NCBI GenBank assembly: GCA_026545225.1
Contig: CM048850.1
Coordinates: 28,511,797-28,575,796 of the forward strand
DNA from: Cornus controversa
Lineage: Eukaryota; Streptophyta; Magnoliopsida; Cornales; Cornaceae
DNA length: 64,000 bases
Direction of reading: 5' to 3'
Of this stretch, positions 12,034 to 24,395 are shown piece after piece. How positions within the stretch are numbered: the stretch's first letter is position 1; each line of letters opens with the position of its first letter. A program made the translations under genes and the position numbers. Under the pieces are notes generated by a model that was not told where the DNA came from, ran no database searches, and saw only the letters and a list, made by a program, of their open reading frames with translations.

Positions 12034-13710
12034 ATGGCAAATAATGATAACCCAAATGTTCAACAAAATCCTATTTTACCACCCCCATCGGGTGAGGTTC
12101 TTCGAGATTTTTATGCTCCATCTACCTATGCATTGCTTTCTTGTATTCGTTTTTCGAATACGGGGAGGAATAATTTTAAAATCAAATCCTCCACAATTAA
12201 TCTTCTAAATTGTTTTCACGGACTTCCTAACCAAGATCCTTATAAACATATAGATGAATTTTTAGAAGTGTGTTCGATTCTACAGTTGAACGCCTAAGCG
12301 GAAGACAACTTAAGACTTTGTCTTTTCCCCTTCTCACTTAAGGATAAAGCTAAACAATAGTTTAACTCCTTAGAGCCAAATTCCATTAACTATTGGGCAG
12401 AAATGCAACGAGAGTTTCTAAAAAAATATTTTCAAATGGAAAAGACTAATGATGTGTGGAGAACCATCATCGATTTCTCTCAAAGGGAAAGAAAAGCTTT
12501 TCATGAAACATGGGAGAGAATGAAGGACCTTTTGAGGTCATGCCCACACCATGCTATTCTCAAATGGTAGTTGGTGCAAGGATTTTACAATGGTTTAAGA
12601 GAGCCCCACAAACAGATGGTAGATGCTAGTTGTGGGGGTACATTTTTTTTAAAAAGTTCAGATGAAGCATGGATTCCCTTTGAGAACTTGAGTGAAAATT
12701 TGTCTCATCGTTCTTCTAATGAAAGGAAGAATAAGGTAGTTGCTCCTCTTAATGCCCAAACGAAAAGTATTTTTGACATGCGTAAGGAGCAAGCAACCGA
12801 TAGGAAAATAGAAGTTTTAGAGAAGAAACTTGACCACGTTATGTTGGCCGGGACTTCTTCTCCATCTCCTTCTTCTTCTCCTTCTAATATTTTGAATCCC
12901 ACTCTTCATCCCACGTATGATGTGTGTTCATTATGTGCTAGCCCTTCTCATTGTATTAGGGATTGTCCTCATGCTAGTCAACATCCCCAGTATAATCAAG
13001 ATCAAGTGAATGTACTCTATTTTAGGCCAGGTCAAGGTTGTTATCAAAACTCCTACTCCCGGATGAAGAGATCAAAATCAATTCCAATATGGAAACTAAG
13101 GCCAATATCAAGGACGTCGGGAACCACTAGGACAACAAGGTCAAAATCAATTCCAACCTAAACCTTATCAATCAAATCCAAATTCAAGTTTCTAGTACAC
13201 TCCCAATCAACCACCTTCTCGAAACCCTAGTTTTGAGGATAAGGTTTTGGCAGCATTAAGCAATATTGAGAATCACAATTGGGACAACTAGATAATGCGT
13301 TTGATCGGATAGAGAGTGGAAGGTTGCCTAGTTAAACGGTGGCAAATCCTAATGGAGTGCAAGTAATTGATGATGCTTCAAATTATTTTGAGTTTAATAA
13401 AAAACAAGCTCAATCGATTACTACTTTAAGGAATGGTAGAGTATTAGAGAATCCGGTTAATAAGATAAGAGAGAAAGAATGTGAGCGTCCCACGAATCCA
13501 AAAACTCCCATGTTAAATCCAAATGATTGTCCTATAAATCCAAAAGAGACTTCCAATAATCCAAAAGAAAAGGAAAATAAAGTCAAATTTTTATCAATTC
13601 CAGTTCAAAAAGCTTTATTTGAACTTCGAGTTCCCTTTCCACAAAGATTAAGGGAACCTTCTCAGTTTGGGAAGCAAGGAGAGAAATTTCAAGATATGAT
13701 TAAAAATTTT
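12034..13710 (+). pseudogene. Athila-type gag remnant of element C
   Basis: Gag-like sequence begins at a MANNDNPN start near 12034, passes through a capsid-like region (CFHGLPNQDPYKHIDEF near 12205-12260) and carries a CCHC zinc knuckle, CSLCASPSHCIRDC, near 12923-12965. The same features appear in element D, where the start reads MADPVETK and the knuckle CQLCESTSHTAQTC. The copy is broken in several places. Confidence 0.85.
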
Positions 13711-13939
13711 TAAACAAGTTAAAATCAATCTTCCTCTCCTAGATGCTATAAGAAAAATTCTCTCTTATGCCAAATTTTTAAAGGACTTATGCACTCAAAA
13801 GTGTAAATCTAGGAACCAAGTTCCTAAGAAGGTTTATTTAACTGAGCAAGTAAGTTCAATTCTTCAACATAATACCCCTCCAAAATTCAAGGATTCGGGT
13901 GCCCCAACAATTTCTTATGTCATAGGTGACCACGAATTC

Positions 13940-16900
13940 GATAGGGCCCCCTTGACTTGGGAGCAAGTGTTAACTTACTTCCTTACTCAGTTTATCAAAA
14001 ATTAGAGCTAGGAGAACTTAAGCCAACCACAGTTGTGTTGCAACTTGCCAATCGATCGATAAAACAACCTCGTGGTATAATTGAGGATGGTCTAATCAAA
14101 GCGAACAAATTCTATTTCCTGGTGGACTTTATAGTCCTTGATACCGAATCTGTCCAAGATCCTACAAGGCATATTCCAATCATTCTAGGTCGCCCATTCT
14201 TGGCTATGACTAATGTTTGCGTTAATTATTGTACTGGGGTGATGGACATCTCCTTCAGGAATATGACTGTTAGGCTGAATATCTTCAATGCATTCCACCA
14301 CACCTCCAATGATGAAAGCGACTGCTCTTGTCAAAAGATCCTCTAGAGGCGTGTTTGAATCAATTTAATTTTGAATACTTTGACATTGAGCAATCAATTG
14401 AAGATGTAAATATAATGCTTGATGCCACTGTCATAAATGAATTTTCTATGCGGAAGACACTATTTGAGCCTCTTCCTACTCTTTCAAGTACCCCTCCAAT
14501 TTCATTCCTTGAGTCTCCTCTACAGCTTAAACTCAAGACTTTACCGTCTAATCTCAAGTATGCGTTTCTTGGCCCAAGTGACACTTTACCAGTCATCATA
14601 GCTTCAAATCTAACTGATGACCAAGAGTGTTCACTCATAATGGTCTTAAAAGAACACAAATGAGCTATAAAGTGGACTGTTGCCGACTTAAAAAGCATTG
14701 ACCCTTCCATTTATATGCACCACATATATTTGGAAGAGGATGCAAAGGCCTCGTGAGAGGCACAACGTTGGTTAAACCCTAATATGAAGGAGCTGGTTAT
14801 GAAAAAAGTTATCAAGCTACTAGATGCTGGTATTATATACCCCATCTCTGATAGCAAGTGGGTAAGCCCTACACAAGTGGTGCCAAAGAAATCCGGCATC
14901 ACCGTGCTTCAAAATAAATAAGGAGAATTAGTTCCTTAACGCACCACCACAGGCTGGCGAGTGTGTATCGACTATAGGAAACTAAACTCCTCAACTAGGA
15001 ATGATCATTTCTCACTCCCATTCATTGATCAAATCCTAGAAAGGCTTGCGGGCCAAAGTTTCTATTGCTTTTTAGATGGATACTCTGGATATAATCAAGT
15101 CACAGTAGACCTGCAAGACCAAGAAAAAACCACCTTCACATGTCCATTCGGAACATTTGTTTATAGATACATGCCCTTTGTGTTATGCAATGTACCGGTG
15201 ACTTTTCAACGGTGTATGATGTCTATTTTTTCAGACATAATGGAGAAGTTCCTTGAAGTGTTAATGGATGACTTTTTAGTCTTTGGACCTTCCTTTGATT
15301 CGTGCCTTCATAATCTTACACTTATACTCAAGCGTTGTAAGGACACGAATCTTATTCTTAGCTGGGAAAAAAGCCATTTTATGGTTCAAGAGGAAATTTT
15401 ACTTGGGCATATTGTGTCCAAACGAGGTATAGAAGTTGATAGATCTAAGGTATAACTCATATCAAAGCTTCCTCCACCTTCATCGGTGAGGGGCATTCGT
15501 TCATTCCTTGGCCATGCGGGTTTTTATCACTGTTTCATAAAGGACTTTAGCAAGATATCTCGGCCCTTATTTCGATTTCTTGAGAAAGACACTTATTTTC
15601 ACTTTGATGAAGCGTGCCTTAAATCTTTTGAAACACTCCGCACACTTTTCTCAATCGCTCCAATTCTACTCCCTCCAAACTCAGCTTTCCCATTTGAGGT
15701 CATGTGTGACACATTCGATTTTGCTATGGGTGCTGTCTTAGGGCAACGTGTAGACAAGTTACCACATGTTATTTACTATGCAAGTAAATCCCTTTTCAAA
15801 GCTCAAATGAATTATACAACTACGGAAAAGGAATTGTTTGTAGTTGTTTATGCCTAAGACAAATTTAGATCTTATCTCTTAGAATCCAAGGTCATTGTAT
15901 TTTCAGATCATGCCACTCTTCGGCACTTATTGGCCAAAAATGATACTAAACCCCAGCTGATCCGATGGATACTCTTGTTACAAGAGTTCAATTTTTAGAT
16001 CCGGGATAAAAAAAAAGGTACTGAGAATGTGGTTGCAGACCATTTGTCTTGAATTCTTGTAGAGTGCCATCACGACCAAATTCTAGTTAACAAATCCTTT
16101 CTGGATAAGCAACTATTTGAAGTCACTCACGAGAAACTTCCCTGGTTTGCTGACATAGTAAATTTCCTAGCAATAGGGAAGATCCCATCTTCTTGGTCCA
16201 AACAGGAAAAAGATTGCTTCCATTCCCAAGCACGTTTATATTTTTGGGATGATCCTCATCTATTCAAGTATTGTCCCAACCAAATCATCCGCCGATGTGT
16301 GCTAGAAAGTGAGAGTCCTAGCATTCTTACTTTCTGCCATACATTAGAATGCGGAGATCATTTTAGTGCTCGAAAGACCGCTTCCAAAATTCTTCAATGC
16401 AGTTTCTTCTAGCCAACCATGCATCGGGATGCATACTTATTCTGCCTCTCGTGCGAGCGATGTCAGCGCTCAGCGCTATGTCTTATAAAGATATGATGCC
16501 CTTGACCCAATCTTAATCATTGATATCTTCGATGTTTGGGGCATTGACTTTGTGGGCCAAAATTTGTTGATTTTGAGTTTATACTCGTAGCAATGGATTA
16601 TGTATCTAAATGGGTTGAAGCCTTGGCTACCAAAACCAATGACCACATAGTTGTGGTTAAGTTTATGCAAACGAACATCTTTAGTCATTTTGGTACGCCC
16701 GTGCCATCATCAATGATGGGGTAAACATTTTTGCAACTGGTTCCTCCAAACCTTGCTATTCAAATACTCCATCACTCATAAGGTTGAACATCTTACCACC
16801 CTCAAACGAGTGGCCAAGTAGAAATATCTAATAGGGAAATTAAGCACATTCTCAAAAAAACAGTGTGCCTCGATCAAAAGAATTGGTCACAACGTCTAAA

Positions 16901-17100
16901 TGACGCTTTGTGGGCGTACCATACTGCTTATAAAACCTCGATCGATATGTCACCGTACTGTCTTATGTATGGTAAGGCATGTCACTTACCGGTTGAACTC
17001 GAGCACAAAGCCTTCTGGGCTATTAAGAAGTTTAATTTTGATATGAAATTGGCCAGCTCTAACCGAAAATGTCAGTTAAGTGAGTTAGAGGAAATATAGA
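13940..17100 (+). pseudogene. Athila-type pol remnant of element C (protease, RT, RNase H, integrase)
   Basis: Aspartic protease near 13950-14260 (GASVNLLPYSVY; later IPIILGRPFLA). Reverse transcriptase about 14760-15460, with VCIDYRKLNSSTRNDHF near 14960 and the palm motif LMDDFLVFG near 15260-15290. RNase H about 15480-16060 (TTEKELFVVVYA near 15820-15855). Integrase about 16080-17100, including [19 protein letters not shown] near 16903-16957. Domain order PR-RT-RH-INT is that of Ty3/gypsy. Broken, about ten interruptions. Confidence 0.88.
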
Positions 17101-17619
17101 ATGACGTGTACAAAAGCACAAAAATCTATAAGGCGAAGACCAAGGCCTTTCATGAATGTCATATCTGTTCCAAATCACTCTCTCCGAGCTAAAAGGTTTA
17201 GCTTTATAATTCTACGCTTCACCTATTCCCTGAAAAACTTCATTCCCAATGGGACAGTCCTTTCATAATAAACTCCGTTGCTCCCCATGGAGTGGTGGAA
17301 CCACAGGATCCCAAGGATAGAACGCTTTTTAAGGTTAATGGATAAAGGGTGAAACCTTGCATTAATAGCTAAATGCAAATGGAATACGTGGATATTATCG
17401 AATTGACGAATCTTGTATATTTGGACCTATGATTCGTTTTCACGTCTAGCTGTAGATGGTAAAAACTTGGCATTTTCGCAGTTCTATCATGTTCTGTGTG
17501 ACCCTTCAAATCCAAAAGGAATGTATCTAAATGTTTTTAAATGTATCTAAGTGTGAGAGGTGTGATTTTGAGGATTGAGCAACGTTTTCAACAATTGGGA
17601 TAATGTTGCATTATAAGGC

Positions 17620-17791
17620 ACTTCGATGCATCGAAGTTCATGGTTTGATGCATCGAACCTTCGATGCATCAAACTCAACTTCGATGCATCGATTTTTAAA
17701 TGCCCCATTTCTATTCCAATTCCAGCACATTTTGCACTTTGTTTCGATGCATGTTCGATGCATCAAACCATGAACTTCGATGCATCGAAGT
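17620..17791. repeat. 39-bp perfect inverted repeat built from GATGCATC palindromes
   Basis: The 39 bases at 17620-17658 recur exactly as the reverse complement at 17753-17791, separated by 94 bp. Each arm contains two copies of a GATGCATC core. The spacer holds additional copies (near 17664, 17683 and 17745), some within the 14-bp palindrome TTCGATGCATCGAA. The same motif also occurs in both LTRs of element C. The arms could form a long hairpin in DNA or RNA. The location is just after pol and before the possible extra ORF. Confidence 0.9.
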
Positions 17792-17979
17792 AACTCACGT
17801 GATTGCACATGTAGTCATTTAAAATTTGAACCCATTTTCCCTCTTTCTCATCTTTTCCCTCTCTCTCGTGATTGTTCTTTTCTCCCTCTAGTCCAAAAGT
17901 CCCAAACACACTCCCATCATCACCCATCATCAAAATCATCATCATTCACCCCATTTTTTAGTGAAAGGAAGGCGATTCT

Positions 17980-19440
17980 ATGCATGGACAGTCTTTGGAG
18001 GCTCTAAATCAGAAGTTTAGGAGGTAAGGGTTCTGTTTGGCCCTTTTTGATTTGTATTGTGAAGTTGAGGTGTGGATTTTATTTTGATTTCAGATTTTTG
18101 GAGGAGATTTGGGGGATTGTTGAAGTGGTTTGATTTGATTGGAGTGTTGAGGCATTTTTGGAGAAAGTTTGAGGGTGAGTTATTTTTTTGTAAGGGATTT
18201 ATGACCCACGCTAGAGGCTACCAGACTCGAGTACATACCATCGAGTTTTGCCTAGATATAGACGGTGATCAGGTTCTACATGCTTCCATTCGCGATATTC
18301 CATGGGGTCATTGGGGGCAGCGGGATTTTCACCCAGAGCACATGGTAGATATTGATTCCTTGTCGAGGACCCATATGCTTCATGGTCCCTTACAAATTTG
18401 TGTGAGCGTCATTTACTTGGGCTCCTTGTTCCCGCATCCAATGTTTAGTACCCCAAACTTGTTCGTGTGTTTTACATGAACATGACATACAACTCTGAAG
18501 AGCCGGGTACCTTACAAACCACTGTTGATGACACCCCTCTTGCTGTCATAATGGAGGATATAGTTGTCCTTACCGAGTGTCCTTATGAGGAACCCGAGGA
18601 CCTTCATATAGTAGAGGAGTATCATTGGTTCCATGATCTCGATTCGGACCTTTTCATTTTTGATATAATTCAGGGCATGTGCCATGAACGTTTCTCTGAT
18701 CCCCCCTAGGAACACCTGTACTAGCAAATCTTTATGCCCCAGGAGATTGTGGTTTTTCGACACAATCTTCTAGAAAAATGCCCACCCTCTTGGGCATCAT
18801 ACCAATCGACGGGGTGAGTTCTTGACACTTTTATATGCCCTCCATTCAGGATGTTGGTTCTCTGTCTTGACTATTATCCGGGGATAGATGTTTAAAGTAT
18901 GAGAGCAGTTTGTGGATAAAAATCATGCTAGAGCCGCTAAGATGAAGTTGCCATTCCCATTCTTAGTGACTGCCCTGCTTCGACGAGCACACTTTCACTT
19001 TGCACCTTCTGAGATCTCAAGTGGCGGTCCTCCCCACTTTACGTTCCAGAGTTGGACCAAGATCGTCTCTCACATGAATATTCTTCCTCGCGTAGCGCCT
19101 GAGATTGAGGAGTGAGAGTGCTCATGAGACATCTGAGGGAGACGATATGGATATGGATTAGGAGGTGAACCAGGATAGGCCGCACCTAAGTTGAGAGGAC
19201 TATGATTATCTCGCCACCAGGTACGAGTGTCTTAGTACGAGTCTGCAGCAGCTGCAATTGGACTTTGCAGACCATCGCCGTGAGACCAATGATTTCCTCG
19301 GCACCCTCGGGGATGGTATGATCTCTTTGTTCGAGGGTCAGTAGTGTATTGAGCAGCTGCTTTTGGCTGTCCTTGGTTCTCGGGTTGCTTCTGTTTCTAC
19401 TTCTACCGCACCGCCACCGCCTCATCCTTAGCTCCATTTT
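17980..19440 (+). pseudogene. Post-integrase extra ORF remnant of element C (env-like position)
   Basis: Protein-like plus-strand sequence in several pieces: 18072-18479 (containing GYQTRVHTIEFCLDIDGDQ), 18467-18709 (acidic, ECPYEEPEDLHIVEEYH) and 18912-19115, followed by a stretch with coiled-coil character ending in a proline run near 19425. Athila elements often carry an extra ORF here, sometimes called env-like. I see no convincing signal peptide or transmembrane pair, so an envelope role is not supported. It is a broken copy. Confidence 0.45.
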
Positions 19441-20164
19441 CTATTTTTGTTACTACTTTTATTTCAGTTTATGTATTTTCTTTTCTTTATAGTCATAGAA
19501 CTGTATAGTACCATGTGGGCACTCTTTTGTTGCTTTTAGAGCATATTTCTGGTGTATTCCATAAATTTCATCGCTTGTATTGACAATTGGTTGAATTAAT
19601 GGAATATTGCACTCTCTTTTCCTTGTCTATCCATATTTATTTTCTGTCATTACATTTAGTTCTTTTATTGTCTTTTCCAGTTCATGTAAGTTATGTTGGT
19701 ATGTAGTCTATACTTGTGTAGGTTTTGATGTCCCACGTGTCCGATACGTATCGATGTATCCGTGTACCCACTACCCTTACACGGTTGATGTTTTGGGGCT
19801 ATAGTACATTTGCATACACTGGTTTGCTTTGTAAATTTTTGCACATATTGCATCTTTATTTCATGTTTGCCATGATGTCCTTCTTTTGAGGATTTAATAA
19901 CCAGAATGTCATTGATAAATGCATCTTGTAATTAGGAGCTTTGACATCCAAAAATACTCGAACTTTTGAAAATTATGTGTTAGGTTAGAACAGTCTACAT
20001 TTTGGTTCAATCTTTGAATATTATACAGTTCCTCCCCTAAATTTGTCCTTAACGGCACAAACACGCACACATACATTTGAATTGTGGAGTATACGTCGTA
20101 TGGAGAGTTTTTAAAAATGTTTATTTTTATTTGAACAGCTTGAAGAACAAGTTGCCTTTAGCAA

Positions 20165-20205
<41 letters not shown>

Positions 20206-21014
20206 TAAGTAAACTTGCAATAAGCCTTCTCACTCAATAAACCGGGCCTCTGTGCCTCAGGAAGCATAGAGTGTTCGCGTCGAAAAAATGTACAAGGTTG
20301 AACAATAAAGAAACAAAGGGCTTGTTTAAGTTCGAAGCCTAGTAAGCTTGGTTATTAAGTTCTTCGGGGTGTCTTTTCACCTAATGCCCTAAAATCGTCC
20401 AGTTTGGAAGTCATTGACCCAACGCTGCTATATGGGCTTGCTAGAAAGCTTAAGGGACTTAAATATTGCACAGCCACTTGTACGCAAGCTTTTGTAAATA
20501 GTTTGCAAATTAATTATTGCTGTTGTAATTTTGTTCAAAAAGTTTTTCTTTTAAGAACGGATGTTGTATTTATTCTCCAGCTACGACAATAAACCACGCA
20601 TTAAATGTATGTTCACCTTTCAAAGAGGATTTCAGGGTTTGCACTTGTATGTGTATTAGACTGACCATTATGTGGGGACTGTCACCTAATTGGGGTTTTT
20701 AACGGTTTATATCTATTGATGTCTATATAACTTCATAATACTTGCTGCATTTGCCATTTTGAACATCAATTTGGGTATCACTCTTTTCTAGTTGATGACT
20801 GAGTAGACCACCATTTTTGCATATTTTTGTGAGTTTAACAAGCGTATTAAATCCAATGAGACTTCACTCGTCCACTAGACGTGTCTAGGGGTTTAAAAAG
20901 TTTGTTGCATTCGCTAAATGCAATCGCGTTTCCCACGAAAGCTAAAGTAGAGTAATTGTTTTATTTTATTTCTTTATGTATTGCTAAGGGACTAGCCATA
21001 TCTAAGTTTAGGGG
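19441..21014 (+). other. Non-coding 3' region of element C
   Basis: No coding signal. Contains an (AT)n run at about 20168-20196 and a short purine-rich stretch (AAGTTTAGGGG) directly before the 3' LTR at 21015, which could be the polypurine tract. Confidence 0.6.
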
Positions 21015-22290
21015 TGCGATAAGCGTTGAATGTCATACATTCTCGCGCTTTTACTTATGTATTTTAATCCTATAAATGCACATATTGTATAGTTTTTACA
21101 TGTTTTTATGTTTTTGATGATTTCAGGTTTAAGGTCAATTTCTAGCGTAATTCGACTCCCTTATCAATTCAAGAACGCATTCATAGATCCGATCGTACTT
21201 CATTGAGAGTTTATAGCAACGATTGGTGAATGGTGCATCAAGACCGAAGTTAGAGAGCTAAAGAGTTGAAGAACTGCATAGCAAGGGAAGATCGATGCAT
21301 CGAAGTTACAGTTTCGATGCATCGAAGTACCCACTTCGATGCATCGTAGATTCCTGCAGAAGATATTATTTTGAAGATATTTTCTCCACTTGGCCATTTG
21401 TTTAAATTCTTCTAGAAGGAGCTTTGGACGAAATTTCAGTGATCTTTTGAGCCTCAAATCAGATACATAGGTAGAAAATGTGTAATAGTTAGAAATAACA
21501 CTTTTCTTGTAATAGAGAACATGGATAGAAATTTTAGAGAGAGAAAGTAAAGTTCTAGAGAGGGAAAGCTTTAAGGAAGGCTTTATAAGGCATTGAAGAC
21601 CATTTTGAGCATGGATCTACCTCTGTCTATGGAGTGCATCCAGCCCACCATGATCAACTAATCCTTCTCTTGGGTTTTGACAAACCCTAGTCATGTAATA
21701 GTGTGTTAATTATGGTGAATTGGAGTTTTTATACAATCTTTGGGTATATGTCTCTTGCCTTGAGCCTTATTTCAATATACGTTTACAAATTCTTTATGCT
21801 CATGTGTTGTGATTTATCTTCTTGTCTTAGAATGCTCAAATTTCTCACATGATCTTCAAACACTTGTTAGTTCCACAAGGACTACAAGTGATGGCTCGAG
21901 ACTATTTTTTATTTACACATACATAACTATATTTGCATAGTCCATGCTAAGAGATTGTAAATTAGCTACACTTAGTTAATTAGGTATTTAGGTAAGTAGG
22001 TAGGTAAGGAATTTACACGTATCGAAGATGAACTATAGTATTTTAAGGTGCATGTATCTTCTTGACGGTTACATTGTAGGCCACAAGCCAAATGCACCAA
22101 TTAGTACACAATTGCATGAATCCCCCAATTTATTTAAGTTTGACATGTTACGAGGCTAGTGGTGAAGTCTCGACCCTAGTTCCTTATCTGTTTCTCAACT
22201 TCGTATTTTAATTACAATTTATGATTTTTAAAGTAGAGTGAACAAACAACTCAAACTTGTTTGTGAATTAAACAAGAATCGACCTTCAAC
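21015..22290 (+). repeat. 3' LTR copy of element C
   Basis: Begins TGCGATAAGCGTTGAATG after a purine-rich tract and aligns with 10250 onward. It carries three GATGCATC palindromes near 21294, 21317 and 21338. The match to the left LTR stops near 22290, after which Tat element B sequence resumes. Confidence 0.85.
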
Positions 22291-22976
22291 TTATTTTATT
22301 ATTGTTGATTTCAACTCTTCGTACAATATGATAATGATAAAAGGTTGGATACACAAAATATAAGGGATTCCATCAACACTTCATCAGTTAATGAGGTGTA
22401 TAGCACCAAACGAAAAAGATACGATCAACATCCTGTGAGACCAAGTGGCTGCTAGGAAATGTTATGCTCTTGCGCTGAAAGTGAGGATGGTGAAGGACGA
22501 TCAAACCAAATAACAATTACAGAAATCTCTGCTGAAAGGCATTCTAGAAGAGTAAGAGAAAGACAAGCTAACTGAATAGCCGCTCGAAACAGTTGAGATC
22601 ATTTCCAGAAAAGATCCTACAAATCTTGGGACCTCTTTGAGAAAAAAGAAAGAATGCAGCTAATAAATGTAGATGTTTTTGCATGGGATCATACGGACAT
22701 GCCAAGGATCGATCCTTCAGTGTCATACCATATGCTCAATGTTAACCCAAACCACCACCAGTGAAGCAAAGGTAGAGATGATTCACTTTAGAAAATAATC
22801 AAATTATAGCAGCAGAGATATATCGGATTCTCCAGGCCGGCTTTATCAGGGAAGTACAATTCCTGGATTGGCTCTCTAATGTGGTAAAAAAGAATGGCAA
22901 GTGGAGAATCTATATAGATTTCACCAACTTGAACAAAGCTTGCCCCAATGACAATTTTCCCCTTCCAAAGATTGAT
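22291..22976 (+). mobile_element. Element B, right part (Tat-type linker and start of RT)
   Basis: Continuation of element B after the nested Athila element. The stretch near 22303-22345 reads like the end of a Tat protease domain (VDFNSSYNM), and from about 22343 the DNA aligns with the left edge of the window (element A, 1-660), including the KWRIYIDFTNLNKAC stretch. Broken fossil. The match to A ends near 22976. Confidence 0.8.
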
Positions 22977-23700
22977 GGTAAGAACCGTTACAATTTTTGG
23001 CCAAATTTCTTTTTATTTTATTTAAATGATTATAAATGTGTTTTAAATGTAAAATACATGTTTGGAGACTTTTATATATGTCTGGGGAAGTTTTGGAAGC
23101 GTTTGAAAAAAAATAACTTTTTCAGGTCAAGTGGGTCCGGGATATGGGTCCCGTGGGCTTGAAAATTCTGAAAGTGTCGGAATAATATAAAATTTGGAGA
23201 TTAACTTAAAAAAAAATATTTAATGTGCTACAGAATCGATTTCGGATCCATAGGAGTTACCAAAAATGAAAACGGAGCCCAGGAAGGTTTAGTGAATGGA
23301 TAGTGACATTTTTCTTAGTAGATAAGTTAGGTCTATAAATATCAAAAAGGAGAATGCTGAATTCATTTCTCTCATTCTTCATCAGCAGTGAGAGTGCAAT
23401 ATAGATACACATTTATCTCTATGTATTCTTCTTCCCTTATCTATTGATTTTGAGAGGCTTGGGGCGATAATTGGAAGGCGTCTAAAAAGAGAGAGTTAGT
23501 CTACGAATTGAGAGCTCGAGTTTGATTTGTTTAGAATTGAATTCAAATAAAGTTGATTTAGTGAGAAATTTGAAAGAATTATTTGAAAGCTCTTCCAAAT
23601 TGAGGTAGGGATGCTTATTTTCTCGCTAATAGGTGTCATGCCTAATCTCTCTCTAACTATTTGATTATTAATCATACTGCCACATGGATGAGTATTTTGT
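22976..23700 (+). mobile_element. LTR-like block (probable solo LTR), family uncertain
   Basis: Starts TGGTAAGAACCGTTACAA exactly where the Tat sequence stops. It contains a promoter-like CTATAAATATC near 23332, a leader-like stretch with CT-rich sequence and a possible splice donor (GAGGTAGGG near 23601), and no coding sequence. These traits suggest an LTR with promoter and leader. The right end is unclear and no second copy is present in the window. Confidence 0.45.
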
Positions 23701-23865
23701 GTTGCTTTTTTAGTGCACAACATTCTGCAGCATGTAGCATAGCCAATCTAATCATTGTCTTATATTCTTTCCCTTTTAATTTATTTGGCATTTGTTTATC
23801 ACATAGAAGCCCATTAGTGTTTCTCCACTTTGTCTAACATATTTCAATTATACTACTTACATTAT

Positions 23866-24012
23866 CATCAATCTCTCCATCCTTTTGTACAATTAATCCC
23901 AAGTATCAAAAATAATTACTTTTGAGTAATGTTTTTGGTCATCAATCTCTCCATCCTTTTGTACAATTAATCCCAAGTATCAAAAATAATTACTTTGAGT
24001 AATGTTTTTGGT
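23866..24012. repeat. Two-copy tandem duplication, period 74 bp
   Basis: The block starting CATCAATCTCTCCATCC at 23866 recurs at 23940, nearly identical with one base fewer. It lies inside the LINE fragment. Confidence 0.95.
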
Positions 24013-24215
24013 CTTGAATTTTTATTATTATATTATGATTTTCTATATTACTACTAAATATACATTCTAAGTATTCCGTTTTATTTCTACTCATTTTTAA
24101 GTCTTCTGATTCTAGAGCCATTCTCCAAGCTTCTAAAATTTTCATTTTGATTCTACAACTGTTCTCCAAACTTTTAATTTTATCGCTAAGATGGAGTTAT
24201 GTAATAGCGCTATGT

Positions 24216-24267
24216 CATCCAAATAACATGCACATATCAACCATCCAAATAACATGCACATATCAAC
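24216..24267. repeat. Two-copy tandem duplication, period 26 bp
   Basis: CATCCAAATAACATGCACAT and the following six bases occur twice in direct succession, at 24216 and 24242. Confidence 0.9.
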
Positions 24268-24395
24268 CGCAAATAACATCACCGTAAAAGATCTTCTTAC
24301 AAGTCTTTCGTTAATTCATCCAAGATTATCATAAATAAATATGGACTTAGACTGAACCTTAGAGTAATCACACTCTTGTATTAGAATTCTTGTAC

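Larger units (their letters stand above)
10250..22290 (+). mobile_element. Element C: Athila-lineage Ty3/gypsy fossil nested in element B
   Basis: A roughly 12 kb element with recognisable 5' LTR (10250-11643), PBS (11649-11666), gag, protease, RT/RNase H, integrase, a long post-pol region with a possible extra ORF, and a 3' LTR copy (21015 to about 22290). The protease motif GASVNLLPYSVY and a tRNA-Asp-like PBS are typical of Athila. The element sits inside Tat element B: protease sequence is to its left, and the next part of the same polyprotein is to its right. It is broken, with about ten or more interruptions. By eye, the first 215 bp of the two LTRs differ at about 20 positions, which suggests an insertion a few million years old. 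Confidence 0.88.
23705..24395 (-). mobile_element. L1-type LINE fragment (reverse transcriptase, C-terminal part)
   Basis: On the minus strand, from about 24365 toward 23705, degraded pieces match the order of plant L1-like RT: SLSPYLFMIILDELTKDL (near 24345-24290), sequence around the thumb region, and finally KLKGKEYKTMIRLAMLH (near 23785-23735) followed by AAECCALKK. Both ends are incomplete and several frames are involved. Two internal tandem duplications (23866-24012 and 24216-24267) are later local events. Dead fragment. Confidence 0.75.
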
